A stretch of 42,862 bases of DNA from CAZFHZ01 sp964519015 (GTDB taxonomy: Bacteria > Blakebacterota > Blakebacteria > Blakebacterales > CAYUVJ01), in contig CAZFHZ010000014.1 in the NCBI GenBank assembly GCA_964519015.1, positions 1 through 42,862 of the forward strand. The letters run 5' to 3'. The notes under the pieces were generated by a model. The model was not told the origin of the DNA. It searched no databases and was given only the letters and a program-made list of their open reading frames with translations. The position numbers were made by a program, and so were the translations under genes. Of the stretch, positions 33,957 through 42,577 are shown in pieces. Numbering within the stretch: the first letter of the stretch is position 1; every line of letters starts with the position of its first letter.

Positions 33957-35323
33957 CAGAGGTCGTGCCGCTGCAGGCGACGATAGAGCGCACTGCGACT
34001 GATACCCAGCGCTACGGCCGCCCGGCTGACGTTGCCGTCGAAGCGGTCGAGCGCCTTCCGGATGAGATGCTGCTCCGCATCCTCGAGGGTCAACTCCTCG
34101 AATCCGGGTGCGGCCGGACCGCGGGTGCGCAGGCCGAGGTCCTCGACCTCGATCCGCCCGGCCCGGCTCATCAGCACCGCCCGTTCCACGACATGCTCCA
34201 GCTCGCGCACGTTACCCGGCCAGGTATGCTCGACCAGCAGCCGCAGCGCCTCATCGGAGAACCCCGTCACCCTCTTGCCGTAGTGCTCCGACTCGCGGCT
34301 CAGGAACCGGGCGGCCAGTTCGGGGATGTCCTCCCTCCTCTCGCGCAGGGGAGGGAGACGGATCTCGACAGTGTTGATCCGGTAGAGCAGGTCCTCCCGG
34401 AACGCCCCGGCCGTTACCCGCTCCTCCAGATCGGCATTGGTGGCGGTGATGAACCGTACATCCACCCTGCGCACACGGGAGTCCCCGATCCGCTGCACTT
34501 CGCCGGTCTCCAGCACGCGCAGCAGCTTGGCCTGTTGCCCGAGGGGGATGTTGGCGATCTCGTCCAGCAGCAGGGTGCCGCCATCGGCGAGTTCGAAGCA
34601 ACCGGTCCGGTCCGCCCGGGCATCCGTGAAGGCCCCCTTCACATGACCGAAGAGTTCGCTCTCCACCAGCCCTTCCGGGAGCGCCCCGGCGTTGACGGTG
34701 ACCAGAGGGCCGGCGCTGCGACGCGAGACCGCGTGCAGGAGCCGGGCCGTCACCTCCTTGCCGGTGCCGTGCTCACCGAGCACCAGTACGTTGGCATCGG
34801 ACGGGCCGATCCGCTCGATCACATCGAGCACATCGCGCATGGCGCGGGAAGAGGCCACCATGTCGGGTGTCCCGGTCCGCCGCAGGAGCCGGTTCTCCTC
34901 TTCCAGTCGCCGGCTGTGACGCAAGGCGCGGCCCAGTTCGACCTGGGTGCGCAGGGTCGCGGTCAGCCGGGCGTTGTCCCAGGGCTTCTCCAGATAATCG
35001 CGCGCCCCCCGGCGCATCGCGTCGACCGCCCCCTCCACACTTCCCCAGGCGGTCATGACGATGACCGGCAGGGAAGGATCGAGAGCGCGGAGGCGGTCGA
35101 GCAGGTCGAGCCCCTCCCGTCCAGAGGTGGTGTCCCGGGTATAGTTGAGGTCGATGAGCAGGGCGTCGTAGTCACTCTGCCCGAGTGCGGTGAGCACGCC
35201 GGCAGGGGAGGAGGCGGTATCGACCCGGAAGCCCTCCCCCTTCAGGAGCAGATGGAGAGCCTCCAGGACATCACCCTGGTCGTCGGCGACCAGCAGTCTC
35301 GGTGGATCGTGTCGGTTCGTCAC
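33956..35323 (-). CDS. Sigma-54-dependent response regulator, NtrC family
   Basis: 455 residues from a GTG. The receiver domain (about 8-125) has the acidic pair DD at 14-15, phosphoacceptor D58 in LLIDLN and lysine K113 in LEKPW. It carries a long loop after the Asp (YTRDTTSGREGL). The AAA+ domain has Walker A GEHGTGKE (183-190), GAFTDA (230-235) in place of GAFTGA, Walker B GGTLLLDEI (248-256) and R-finger region FREDLLYRIN. A Fis-type helix-turn-helix ends the protein (NVSRAAVALGISRSALYRRLQ). It activates sigma-54 RNA polymerase from enhancer sites. The sigma-54 promoter at 42534-42549 heads the same run of genes, so it probably activates its own operon. Confidence 0.93.
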   Translation of the reverse strand: MTNRHDPPRLLVADDQGDVLEALHLLLKGEGFRVDTASSPAGVLTALGQSDYDALLIDLNYTRDTTSGREGLDLLDRLRALDPSLPVIVMTAWGSVEGAVDAMRRGARDYLEKPWDNARLTATLRTQVELGRALRHSRRLEEENRLLRRTGTPDMVASSRAMRDVLDVIERIGPSDANVLVLGEHGTGKEVTARLLHAVSRRSAGPLVTVNAGALPEGLVESELFGHVKGAFTDARADRTGCFELADGGTLLLDEIANIPLGQQAKLLRVLETGEVQRIGDSRVRRVDVRFITATNADLEERVTAGAFREDLLYRINTVEIRLPPLRERREDIPELAARFLSRESEHYGKRVTGFSDEALRLLVEHTWPGNVRELEHVVERAVLMSRAGRIEVEDLGLRTRGPAAPGFEELTLEDAEQHLIRKALDRFDGNVSRAAVALGISRSALYRRLQRHDL

Positions 35324-35338
35324 GTCCCGGGCCGGACC

Positions 35339-36985
35339 TCAGCGTTCGCGGAAGGGCTGGGGCGGTGTCGTGCGCTGATTGACCGGCTGGTTGGTCTCCC
35401 AGTCCCAGAGCGTGATCTCCTTCAGGTCGGCCTTGGCCAGTTCGAAGGAGATCTGGGCGTTGAGCAGGTTGACCTGGGTCTGAGACAGCTGGTCCTGTGC
35501 CGTCGCCAGCTCCGTCACGGTGATCTCACCGCGAGCATAGCGCTTCTGGGTGAAGTCGTACGAGGTCAATGCGACCTGGACGTTCTGCTGCTGGATGACC
35601 AGCCGGCGCATGGCGCTCTCCACCGCCCGCACCCGGTCGGTCACGCGCTGGCGCAGGTCCTCGCGGGTCTCGTCGATCTGCCGCTCCAGCACCCGGGCCT
35701 CGGAGAGGCGTCGTTGGACCAGGGAGGCGTTCCTTCCCCAGTCGAAGAGCGGGATGTTCAGGGTCAGGCTGACGTTGGTGTTGGGGCTGCGGTTGTCCGG
35801 GTCGAGGGCCTCCTTGAAATGCTTCCCCCAGTCGTCGGTGGGGATGGCGCTCAGGCTGGAGTTGCCCGTGATGTCGTAGCCGACGTTGAGCTGCAGGTCG
35901 GGGCGCCCGTCGCTGACCGTCCGGCGCACCTCGAGGCGGGTCTGCTCGAGGTCGATCTCGGCCCGCCGCAGGTCGCTCCGGTTGGCGAAGGCGAGTTCCA
36001 GGGCCCGCTCCAGGTCGACCTCGACCGGCTGGTAGTCCAACCGGGCCTCGGCCCAGACCTGATCATCGAGGGTCAGGCCGACCAGCCGGTTGAAGGCGAA
36101 CTGCTGCTGTTCGAGCTGGTTGCGGGCGCTTTCCAGGGCGTCCTCGTCGTTGGCCCGGGTGACCGCCAGACGGAGTACCTCGCTCTCGGGGATCAGACCG
36201 GCATTCTGGCGGCGCACCCCGGAGTTGTAGTTGCGGTCGCTCTGGACGTAGCGGTCCATGGCGAGCTCCAGCACCCGTTGCTGGGCGACCAGGCTGTAGA
36301 ACTGGCGCGAGACCTGGTTGATCAGCCGCAGCTCCTCCTCGGTATAGCGCAGTTCCAGGCTCTCCAGGGCCATGGTGGCGGTCTCGAGCTGCCCCTTCAC
36401 GCTGTTGAACTGGAAGAGGGGCTGGGTGAAGCGGATCCCCAGGGAGGGCTGAACGGAGCGGCTGTCCAAGCGGGCATCGCCGGGAAGTTCATTGAAGGCG
36501 TCGAAGCCGACCAGGTTCGAAAGCAGCACGATCCGCCCGTTGGTGATCAACGGCTGCACGATGTTGATGCCGGCCTGGGCCCAGTTGGCGCCGTTCCGCA
36601 GGTAGTAGAGCTGGTTGCCCATGCCGATGTCGATGAGTCTGACGTCGATCGACTGGCTGATCCCCGGCAGAGTCGAATTGAAGTCGATCCGGGTGCGCAG
36701 CTGCCGTTTGGCGTTCTCGAGTCCGTAGGAGATCTGCAGGTACTGCTGCTCGAGCTGGAAGACCGAGAAGGAGTGCCCCAGGGAGAGGTCCACCGCCTCC
36801 TGCAGGCTCATGACCCGATCGGCATCCGCCCGGCTGAAGATCCGGACCTGCGGCGGGGTCTGCTCCGCGACGGGTTCCTGCGCCCGGGCTCCGGAGGTCG
36901 TACCCGCCAGCAGCAGGAGCAGCGCGCCGGCCAGGATCGCGCCGCGGTGGAGTGGAGTCATTGGCCCTGAGATGCGGTGTAGCAT
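35339..36985 (-). CDS. TolC family outer membrane efflux protein
   Basis: About 548 residues from the ATG at 36985 (AGGGA 8 nt upstream). An ATG at 37018 that overlaps the permease stop as ATGA is a real alternative but gives a long leader. The signal peptide ends near SGARAQ. Then come the two outer-membrane-efflux repeats with long coiled-coil helices, for example LRRAEIDLEQTRLEVRRTV, ARVLERQIDETREDLRQRV and TELATAQDQLSQTQVNLLNAQ. TolC proteins form the trimeric channel through the outer membrane, joined to an HlyD-type adaptor; the adaptor, ATPases and permease are all upstream in this run. Ends WDWETNQPVNQRTTPPQPF and a short basic tail. Confidence 0.92.
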   Translation of the reverse strand: MLHRISGPMTPLHRGAILAGALLLLLAGTTSGARAQEPVAEQTPPQVRIFSRADADRVMSLQEAVDLSLGHSFSVFQLEQQYLQISYGLENAKRQLRTRIDFNSTLPGISQSIDVRLIDIGMGNQLYYLRNGANWAQAGINIVQPLITNGRIVLLSNLVGFDAFNELPGDARLDSRSVQPSLGIRFTQPLFQFNSVKGQLETATMALESLELRYTEEELRLINQVSRQFYSLVAQQRVLELAMDRYVQSDRNYNSGVRRQNAGLIPESEVLRLAVTRANDEDALESARNQLEQQQFAFNRLVGLTLDDQVWAEARLDYQPVEVDLERALELAFANRSDLRRAEIDLEQTRLEVRRTVSDGRPDLQLNVGYDITGNSSLSAIPTDDWGKHFKEALDPDNRSPNTNVSLTLNIPLFDWGRNASLVQRRLSEARVLERQIDETREDLRQRVTDRVRAVESAMRRLVIQQQNVQVALTSYDFTQKRYARGEITVTELATAQDQLSQTQVNLLNAQISFELAKADLKEITLWDWETNQPVNQRTTPPQPFRER

Positions 36986-37014
36986 GGCGATGTTCCCTTC
37001 CCGGTCACGACCGG

Positions 37015-39471
37015 TCATTCGACACGAAGCGCCTCGATCGGTTCGATCCTGGCGGCATGCCGGGCCGGCAGTACGATCGCGGTCAGTGCCGTCACACCCA
37101 GAACGCCTGTGACGGCAAGGTAGGTCAGGGGGTCCCAGGGAGCGACCCCGTAGAAGATGCCGCGCATGAACACGGCGGCCGCCGCACCCGCCGCCAGGCC
37201 GATCACCGCTCCCGTCCCGACCAGTCGGAGTCCCTCGCCGAACACCATCCGGACGACCGCGTTCGTGGGTGCCCCCAGCGCGATGCGCACTCCGATCTCG
37301 CGGGTGCGTAAGCGGATGTGGTAGGCGAGAGAGCCGTATAGTCCGACGGCGGCCAGTAGTAGTGCGAGCAGAGCGAAAGAACCGGCCAGAGCGGTCCCGA
37401 CGTTCATGGTGCCCACCGACTGCCGTAACTGCTCCTCTAGTGTACGGATATCGAAGAGCGGAAGGTTCGGGTCCGCAGCCCGGACGGCGGCTCGGAGGGG
37501 GACGGTGAGTGCGGCGGGCTCGGAATCCTCGGACCGCAGGTAGAGCCAGCTCTCCGGTTCAGGCCGCTGAGGATAGGCGAAGTAGACGTGGAGCCGGGGG
37601 GCTTCGTCCAGGGTGCGGTACTTGATGTCCGCCACCACCCCGACGACCTCCCACCGGATGACCCGATCGCGGTACGGCTCGATCAGGGTACTTCCCACCG
37701 CTCCCCCTTCGGGCCAGAAGCGGCGAGCCAGGGTCTCATTGACCACGGCCACCCGCGGAGCCGCCGCTCCGTCGCTCGGCTGGATGAACCGTCCGGCCCG
37801 CAGCGGGATTCCCATCACCGCCAGGTAGTCGGCGGTGACCGCACGCAGATCCACGTCCCAGCCGCTCTCGCCGGCCGGAGGCTCGAGTCCTTCCACCGTC
37901 AGGGTAGTGCTGGATCGGGACGGTACGAGGGGCACGTTGTCCCCGATCGCCGCCGCCGAGACCCCCGGGAGGGCGGTCAGCCGATCGAGCAGGTCCAGGA
38001 GGAAGCGGGTGCCCCGCTCGCCGGGATAACGCTGGGGGTCGAGACGGAAACCGGCCACCAGCACCTTCCCGGCATCGAATCCGGGATCCACCCGCAGATA
38101 GGCGTCCAGGCTCCGGGCGAAAAGCCCGGCCAGCACGAGCAGGGTCAGGGAGAGGGCGAACTGTCCGGAGACCAGGACCGACCGGAGCCGTGTCCCGCCC
38201 GCGCTCCGTTCCCCCCCATCCCGCAGAGCGCCGGCCGTCCGGACCCGGGAGACGCTCAGGGCGGGCAGCAGACCGAAGAGGAGCACCGTCGCCAGAGAGA
38301 CCGCCAGGCTGAAGAGAAGCACCCGGGTATCCGGGCTGTAGTCCACCACACCGGCGGCCGGTGCCAGCCAGGTGGCCGAGACCAGCAGGCGCAGCCCGTC
38401 GCTGCCCCACAGGGTGACCAGCAGCCCGAATCCGCCGCCGGCCAACGCCAGCAGGAGGCTCTCGACCAGCAGGTGCCGGGCCAGACGTGGACGCGAGGCT
38501 CCCAGTACCGAACGGATCCCCATCTCACGGCGGCGACCGGCGCCCCGGACCAGCAGCAGGTTGGCGACGTTGGCGCAGACGATCAGCAGGACCAGTCCGG
38601 CCCCGGCCAGCATGAAGACGGCGAAGCGGCCGATCATCTCCCGCAGGAAAGGCCACATCCCGAACCCCGTCGCCAGGACAGCCCCCCGCTCCCCCCAGAC
38701 ATCGGGTCGCTGCTCCCGCAGGATGGCCGATACCCGGTCGAGTTCGGCCTGGACGGCGGCTGGATCCACCCCCGGCTTGAGTCGTCCGAAAGCCTGGAGC
38801 CAGACGGTGCCGGGCGTGTGGAGCAGGTCGACCGGCCGGGGGCTGAGCCGGGGTTCGAGGGCCAGTGGGACCCACAGGTCCACGCGTTCGACGACACTCG
38901 AGCCCCGGAAGCCCTCCTCGGCAACCCCCACCACCACCAGGGTGGTGCCCTCCACCTCGACCTCCCGGCCCAATGCCTGGGAGGGAGATCCGAACCGTTC
39001 CACCGCCAGAGCATGGCTGAACACGGCGACTTCGAGGGGGACATCCGGGGATTCTACGGGTTCATCGAGCAGCCGCCCGGCCGAAGTCCGGGTGCGCAGG
39101 GTCTCGAAGTACTCACCGGAAACCAGCGCGACGCTGCGGCGCCCGGATTCCCCTCCGATACCGACCGTGAATCCCTGTGTATGGAAGGCGACCAGCGTCT
39201 CCAGGCCACCCACCTGGTCCCGGTAGAGGCTCAGATCGGGCCAACCGAAGGTGTCGAAGCCCTCGCCGTTCTCGGTGCGTCCGACCAGGACCAATCCCTG
39301 CGGATCGCGTACACCCGGCAACGGCTTGTAAAGGAAGGTGTTGACGAGGCTGAAGACGGCCGTGCTCAGGCCGATCCCCGCTCCCAGTATCACGACCACG
39401 GCCGCGGTGAAGCCCGGGCGCGACGCCAGCATGCGCAGACTCAACCGGATGTCGTGGAACAGACTGTTCAT
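37015..39471 (-). CDS. MacB/ADOP-like two-halved ABC permease
   Basis: 818 residues; GGAGG lies 9 nt before the ATG. It starts MNSLFHDIRLSLRMLASRPGF with no prefix domain. The first MacB-core/FtsX half has FSLVNTFLYKPLPG near 40 and REMGIRSVLGASRPRLARHL near 310. The second ends with REIGVRIALGAPTNAVVRM near 740 and a C-terminal TM pair. Two halves in one chain make a built-in dimer. Unlike the two orphan permeases of this window, it sits beside two ATPase genes, an adaptor and TolC, so it is probably the motor-linked permease of a tripartite system. Substrate unknown. Confidence 0.92.
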   Translation of the reverse strand: MNSLFHDIRLSLRMLASRPGFTAAVVVILGAGIGLSTAVFSLVNTFLYKPLPGVRDPQGLVLVGRTENGEGFDTFGWPDLSLYRDQVGGLETLVAFHTQGFTVGIGGESGRRSVALVSGEYFETLRTRTSAGRLLDEPVESPDVPLEVAVFSHALAVERFGSPSQALGREVEVEGTTLVVVGVAEEGFRGSSVVERVDLWVPLALEPRLSPRPVDLLHTPGTVWLQAFGRLKPGVDPAAVQAELDRVSAILREQRPDVWGERGAVLATGFGMWPFLREMIGRFAVFMLAGAGLVLLIVCANVANLLLVRGAGRRREMGIRSVLGASRPRLARHLLVESLLLALAGGGFGLLVTLWGSDGLRLLVSATWLAPAAGVVDYSPDTRVLLFSLAVSLATVLLFGLLPALSVSRVRTAGALRDGGERSAGGTRLRSVLVSGQFALSLTLLVLAGLFARSLDAYLRVDPGFDAGKVLVAGFRLDPQRYPGERGTRFLLDLLDRLTALPGVSAAAIGDNVPLVPSRSSTTLTVEGLEPPAGESGWDVDLRAVTADYLAVMGIPLRAGRFIQPSDGAAAPRVAVVNETLARRFWPEGGAVGSTLIEPYRDRVIRWEVVGVVADIKYRTLDEAPRLHVYFAYPQRPEPESWLYLRSEDSEPAALTVPLRAAVRAADPNLPLFDIRTLEEQLRQSVGTMNVGTALAGSFALLALLLAAVGLYGSLAYHIRLRTREIGVRIALGAPTNAVVRMVFGEGLRLVGTGAVIGLAAGAAAAVFMRGIFYGVAPWDPLTYLAVTGVLGVTALTAIVLPARHAARIEPIEALRVE

Positions 39472-39640
39472 CGGACCGGACCTCCCGGGACGGTGTTTCG
39501 GGATCGGAACCCGCTACCCCGTCACCAGGGCGCAAAACGCATGCCAGACATCATAGAGACGGGAACGATCCCGGCCGATGCGACCGGAGGGGCCCGGGCG
39601 GTCCGGTTCCACAGGTTCGATCACCCGGCGGGGCAGCCGT

Positions 39641-40306
39641 TCAGGACTTGGAGAGCCAGCCGTCGAAGAGGTTGATGATCCGGTTACCGTAGTCCGCCCA
39701 CTTCTCGTTGTGGGTCACCTGGACGATGGTGGTCCCCTGCCCGTTGAGCTTCTTGAGCAGGTCCATGACCTCCTTGCCCTGGCTCGAGTGCAGGTTCCCG
39801 GTCGGCTCATCGGCCAGGATCAGCTTCGGTTTGGCGATCACCGCGCGGGCGACGGCCACCAGCTGCTGCTGGCCGCCGGAGAGCTGGCTGGGGAAGAGAT
39901 CTTTCTTCCCCACGATCTGGAACCGGTCGAGGGTGTCGGCCACGATGCCGGCCCGCTCCGACTTGCGGACGTTCCGGTAGGAGAGCGGGATCTCCAGGTT
40001 CTCATAGACGGTCAGCGAATCGAGCAGGTGGTACTGCTGGAACACGAATCCGATGTAGCTCTTGTTCAGTTCGGCGCGTTCCTTCGGTTTCATCCCGTGC
40101 ACCGGTTCCTCGTTGAACCAGTACTCCCCCTCCCATTCCCCGTCGAGCATGCCCATGATGGAGAGCAGGGTGGTCTTGCCCGAGCCGGAGGGGCCCATGA
40201 TGGTGATGAAATCCCCCTCCTCGATATCGAGCGTGATCTGCCTCAGGACGAAGGTCTTGACCGGTCCGGTCTGGAAGTACTTCTCGAGGTTGCGCAACGC
40301 GATCAT
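39641..40306 (-). CDS. ABC ATPase, LolD/MacB-type, with altered motifs
   Basis: 221 residues, GGGGGA near the ATG. Walker A is GPSGSGKTT; the Q-loop region is GFVFQQYHLLDSLTVYENL; the signature is LSGGQQQLVAVARA; Walker B is LILADEPTG; and the H-loop is VQVTHNEK. Two departures stand out: the base after GGQQQ is Leu instead of Arg, and the D-loop reads GNLHSSQG where GNLDS is normal. Hydrolysis may thus be weakened. The stop lies 169 nt before the permease start. It probably forms an unequal pair with the ATPase at 40438 on the two-halved permease. Confidence 0.93.
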   Translation of the reverse strand: MIALRNLEKYFQTGPVKTFVLRQITLDIEEGDFITIMGPSGSGKTTLLSIMGMLDGEWEGEYWFNEEPVHGMKPKERAELNKSYIGFVFQQYHLLDSLTVYENLEIPLSYRNVRKSERAGIVADTLDRFQIVGKKDLFPSQLSGGQQQLVAVARAVIAKPKLILADEPTGNLHSSQGKEVMDLLKKLNGQGTTIVQVTHNEKWADYGNRIINLFDGWLSKS

Positions 40307-40345
40307 CGGAGTCCCCCATCTCTCATGCCATCGTCGAGACAGGAC

Positions 40346-40375
40346 GGTCCCGGTCGGAGGACTCCGGCCGGGACC
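40346..40375 (-). other. Strong hairpin between the two ATPase genes
   Basis: GGTCCCGG (40346-40353) pairs with CCGGGACC (40368-40375). The stem extends inward through a possible G-U pair and CGG/CCG to a 6-nt loop, giving about 12 bp. No U-run follows on either strand. It may slow or attenuate transcription between the ATPases, or protect a processed RNA end. Confidence 0.5.
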
Positions 40376-40403
40376 AGTGCCTGCAGGGGCGGGTCAGCCA
40401 TCC

Positions 40404-40427
40404 GACGGCCGTGTGTCACCGGCCGTC
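40404..40427 (-). other. Second hairpin between the two ATPase genes
   Basis: GACGGCCG (40404-40411) and CGGCCGTC (40420-40427) form a perfect 8-bp stem with an 8-nt loop, 10 nt from the stop of the ATPase ending at 40438. Together with the hairpin at 40346-40375 it fills the 131-nt gap, which is unusually long for this tight operon. Confidence 0.5.
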
Positions 40428-40437
40428 CCTGGAGCGC

Positions 40438-41178
40438 TCAACCGACGTCGAACCCGCTCTGCTCGAGCTGCTGCACCTTCTCACCGGCCTTCTCGTCCAC
40501 GATCTGACCGTCGAAGAGGTTGACCGTACGCTCGGAGTAGTGGGCGTATCGCGGGTCGTGGGTGACCATGCAGATGGTCGCCCCGTCCCGGTGCAGCTCG
40601 TTGAGAAGCTGCATGACCGCCTCGCCGTTCTTCGAGTCGAGGTTCCCGGTCGGCTCGTCGGCGAGCAGAATCAGCGGCCGTCCGACGATGGCCCGCGCTA
40701 CCGCCACCCGCTGCTGCTGGCCTCCTGAGAGCTGCGAGGGGTAGTGCTTCATCCGGTGGGCCATGCCGACCCGCTCGAGCGCCTCCTGGACCCGCTGCTT
40801 GCGCTCGGCGGAAGGCATCCCACGGTAGGTCAGCGGCAGCTCCACGTTCTCGAAGACCGTGAGGTCGCCGATCAGGTTGTAGGCCTGGAAGATGAAGCCG
40901 ATCGCCTGGTTCCGGATCCGGGCGCGCTGGGCGAGGGTCAGGCTCTGGACCGGGTCACCGTCCAGCAGGTAGGTGCCCTCGGTGGGTGTGTCGAGCAAGC
41001 CCAGGATCGAGAGCATCGTGGTCTTCCCGCAGCCCGAGGGACCGGCCACGGCGATATACTCGCCCGCCTGGATTTCCAGGTGGATGCTGCTCAAAGCGTG
41101 CGTCTCCACCTCATCGGTGTAGAAGATCTTGCTGACGCCCTCGAGGCGGATCAACGACTGCCGGCTGACGTTCTCCAT
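40438..41178 (-). CDS. ABC ATPase, LolD/MacB-type, canonical motifs
   Basis: 246 residues; AAGGGG precedes the ATG. Walker A GPSGCGKTT lies near 46-54, the Q-loop in IGFIFQAYNLIGDLTVFENV, signature LSGGQQQRVAVARA, Walker B LILLADEPTG with D-loop GNLDS, and H-loop MVTHDPR. Every motif is intact. The length and sequence match the LolD/MacB ATP-binding group, which powers permeases acting on periplasmic substrates rather than pumping across the inner membrane. It follows the adaptor gene by 33 nt. A second, less canonical ATPase gene follows downstream, so this one may be the active half of an unequal pair. The short C-terminal tail (EKAGEKVQQLEQ) is unusual. Confidence 0.95.
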   Translation of the reverse strand: MENVSRQSLIRLEGVSKIFYTDEVETHALSSIHLEIQAGEYIAVAGPSGCGKTTMLSILGLLDTPTEGTYLLDGDPVQSLTLAQRARIRNQAIGFIFQAYNLIGDLTVFENVELPLTYRGMPSAERKQRVQEALERVGMAHRMKHYPSQLSGGQQQRVAVARAIVGRPLILLADEPTGNLDSKNGEAVMQLLNELHRDGATICMVTHDPRYAHYSERTVNLFDGQIVDEKAGEKVQQLEQSGFDVG

Positions 41179-41211
41179 GCTTTGCCCCTTACCGATTGAC
41201 GACCGGCGGCA

Positions 41212-42453
41212 TCACCTGCGGATGCGTACCCGGTCGAAGTTGTCCCAGCGGTTCATGTCGGACAGGATCACGACGTCTCCCTGCTGCAGCCCGCGCTTGA
41301 CCTCGACCTTGTCGACGGATGTCTGTCCCAGTTCTACGGATACACGAACGGCATAGTTGCCGTCATCAACAAGTTTGAACAGGCCGATCGTGGTGTTGGC
41401 CTGCCCGATGGTCGGACGCCCCATGTAGAGGACGTCCTCCAGCCGCTCCAGGGTGATGATACCCTCCACGCTCTGGTCGGCCCGCGCTCCTTCCGGCACG
41501 ATACCGTCCAGGGCGATGTCCACCCGCACCGTCCCCCCCAGGGCCGAGGGATCGATACGCGAGATGTGCCCGGGGACCTTCCCCCGGCGGGTGTCCACCT
41601 CGGCGGGCAGGTTGAGCACCACGTCGGTGGCCTGGATCTCGTTGATCCGCACTTCGGCCCGCAACCGTCCGGGCTGGATGATGACCCCCAACGGATTGCC
41701 GGCGTTGACCCACTGTCCGACCTCGAGTTCCAGGGTGCGGACCACTCCCTTGACCCCCGCCCTTACCTTCATGGACTCGACCAGGTTCCGCCGGAACACG
41801 GCCAGGTCCTTGAGCCGCTCGACCTGCGATTGCTGGACCTGGAGCTGTACCTCGCGTCCCTGCTGGCGGACCTCGAGGGTCCTTTCATCGATCTCCAGGC
41901 GCTTCTGGAGTTCCTCCACCTCATCCTGGGTCCGTTCCAACTCGAGCTTTGAGACTTCCTGCGGGACCTCGCGGTAAGCGTCCAGGCGACGAACGGCATC
42001 CCGGTACTGGTTGCGGGTCCGGGCGACCGTGACCTGCTGGCTCAGGATGCCCGTCTCCAGGGTCCCGCGCAGGTTGGTCAGATCGGCCTCGGCCGCGCTC
42101 AGCTGGCGGGCGGCTTCGAGCGCGTCGAGTTCCACATTGGGGTTGCTCAGTTCGAGCAGGACGACCTCGGGCGTGACCGTAGTGCCCGGTTGAACAAGCA
42201 CCCGCTCGACCCGCCCGGCGGTGCGGGCGGAGATGAAGACGATGTCCTCGGGCACCAGCGTGCCCGGTCCCCGCACCTGGCGCAGCATGGGACCGCGCTC
42301 GACCGTGCCGGTCCAGATCGTGTCGGCATCCACCGTCGGCGCCGCCGGTTCCAGGTTGCGCAATAGCACAGTGATGGCGGCCAGCGCCACGACGGCCAGG
42401 CCGATGAGAATGTAACGGCCTTTCTTACTCTTCGGTTCGCGTGCTATGTCCAC
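41212..42453 (-). CDS. HlyD/MacA-like efflux periplasmic adaptor
   Basis: 413 residues from a GTG with GGAG about 9 nt upstream. One N-terminal membrane helix (about 13-32) anchors it. The barrel-sandwich halves lie near 62-95 (ISARTAGRVERVLVQPGTTV) and after residue 230 (VRAGVKGVVRTLELEVGQWVNAGNPL). Between them is a long coiled coil (about 105-225), with helices such as LERTQDEVEELQKRLEI. The beta-barrel and membrane-proximal parts follow (VKRGLQQGDVVILSD). Such adaptors bridge an inner-membrane permease to TolC. It is the first gene after the sigma-54 promoter, so it heads the operon of ATPases, permease and TolC. Confidence 0.93.
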   Translation of the reverse strand: MDIAREPKSKKGRYILIGLAVVALAAITVLLRNLEPAAPTVDADTIWTGTVERGPMLRQVRGPGTLVPEDIVFISARTAGRVERVLVQPGTTVTPEVVLLELSNPNVELDALEAARQLSAAEADLTNLRGTLETGILSQQVTVARTRNQYRDAVRRLDAYREVPQEVSKLELERTQDEVEELQKRLEIDERTLEVRQQGREVQLQVQQSQVERLKDLAVFRRNLVESMKVRAGVKGVVRTLELEVGQWVNAGNPLGVIIQPGRLRAEVRINEIQATDVVLNLPAEVDTRRGKVPGHISRIDPSALGGTVRVDIALDGIVPEGARADQSVEGIITLERLEDVLYMGRPTIGQANTTIGLFKLVDDGNYAVRVSVELGQTSVDKVEVKRGLQQGDVVILSDMNRWDNFDRVRIRR

Positions 42454-42533
42454 CAGGAACGTCTCCGGGTTGTGAACCTGTCGGCGGAGTGTCTACTGCC
42501 GTCCGGGGGGGACCCGCCCCCGACCACAGGGTA

Positions 42534-42549
42534 TGCACATGCCGTGCCA
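42534..42549 (-). promoter_or_regulatory. Sigma-54 (-24/-12) promoter
   Basis: On the minus strand the sequence reads TGGCAC-GGCAT-GTGCA. Consensus is TGGCAC-N5-TTGCW. The -24 box is perfect, the -12 box differs only at its first T, and the required GG-N10-GC spacing is exact. Transcription would start near 42523, about 70 nt before the adaptor GTG at 42453. The operon itself encodes an NtrC-type sigma-54 activator. Confidence 0.75.
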
Positions 42550-42553
42550 ATAT

Positions 42554-42570
42554 CCTGGACCCATTCCAGG
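42554..42570. promoter_or_regulatory. Inverted repeat next to the -24 box
   Basis: CCTGGA (42554-42559), 5-nt spacer, TCCAGG (42565-42570): a perfect 6-bp inverted repeat starting 5 nt upstream of the -24 element. It is too close for an ordinary enhancer but could be a repressor or secondary activator site. Confidence 0.4.
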
Positions 42571-42577
42571 GCACGGA

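Noticed and set aside
33965..36970. A 1001-codon open frame on the plus strand
   Set aside because: It runs antisense to the response regulator and TolC genes, both with full family motifs. Its translation is a His/Gly/Pro/Asp-rich high-GC shadow without domains.
37588..39675. A 695-codon open frame on the plus strand
   Set aside because: Antisense to the MacB-like permease; no motif, no ribosome binding site, biased composition.
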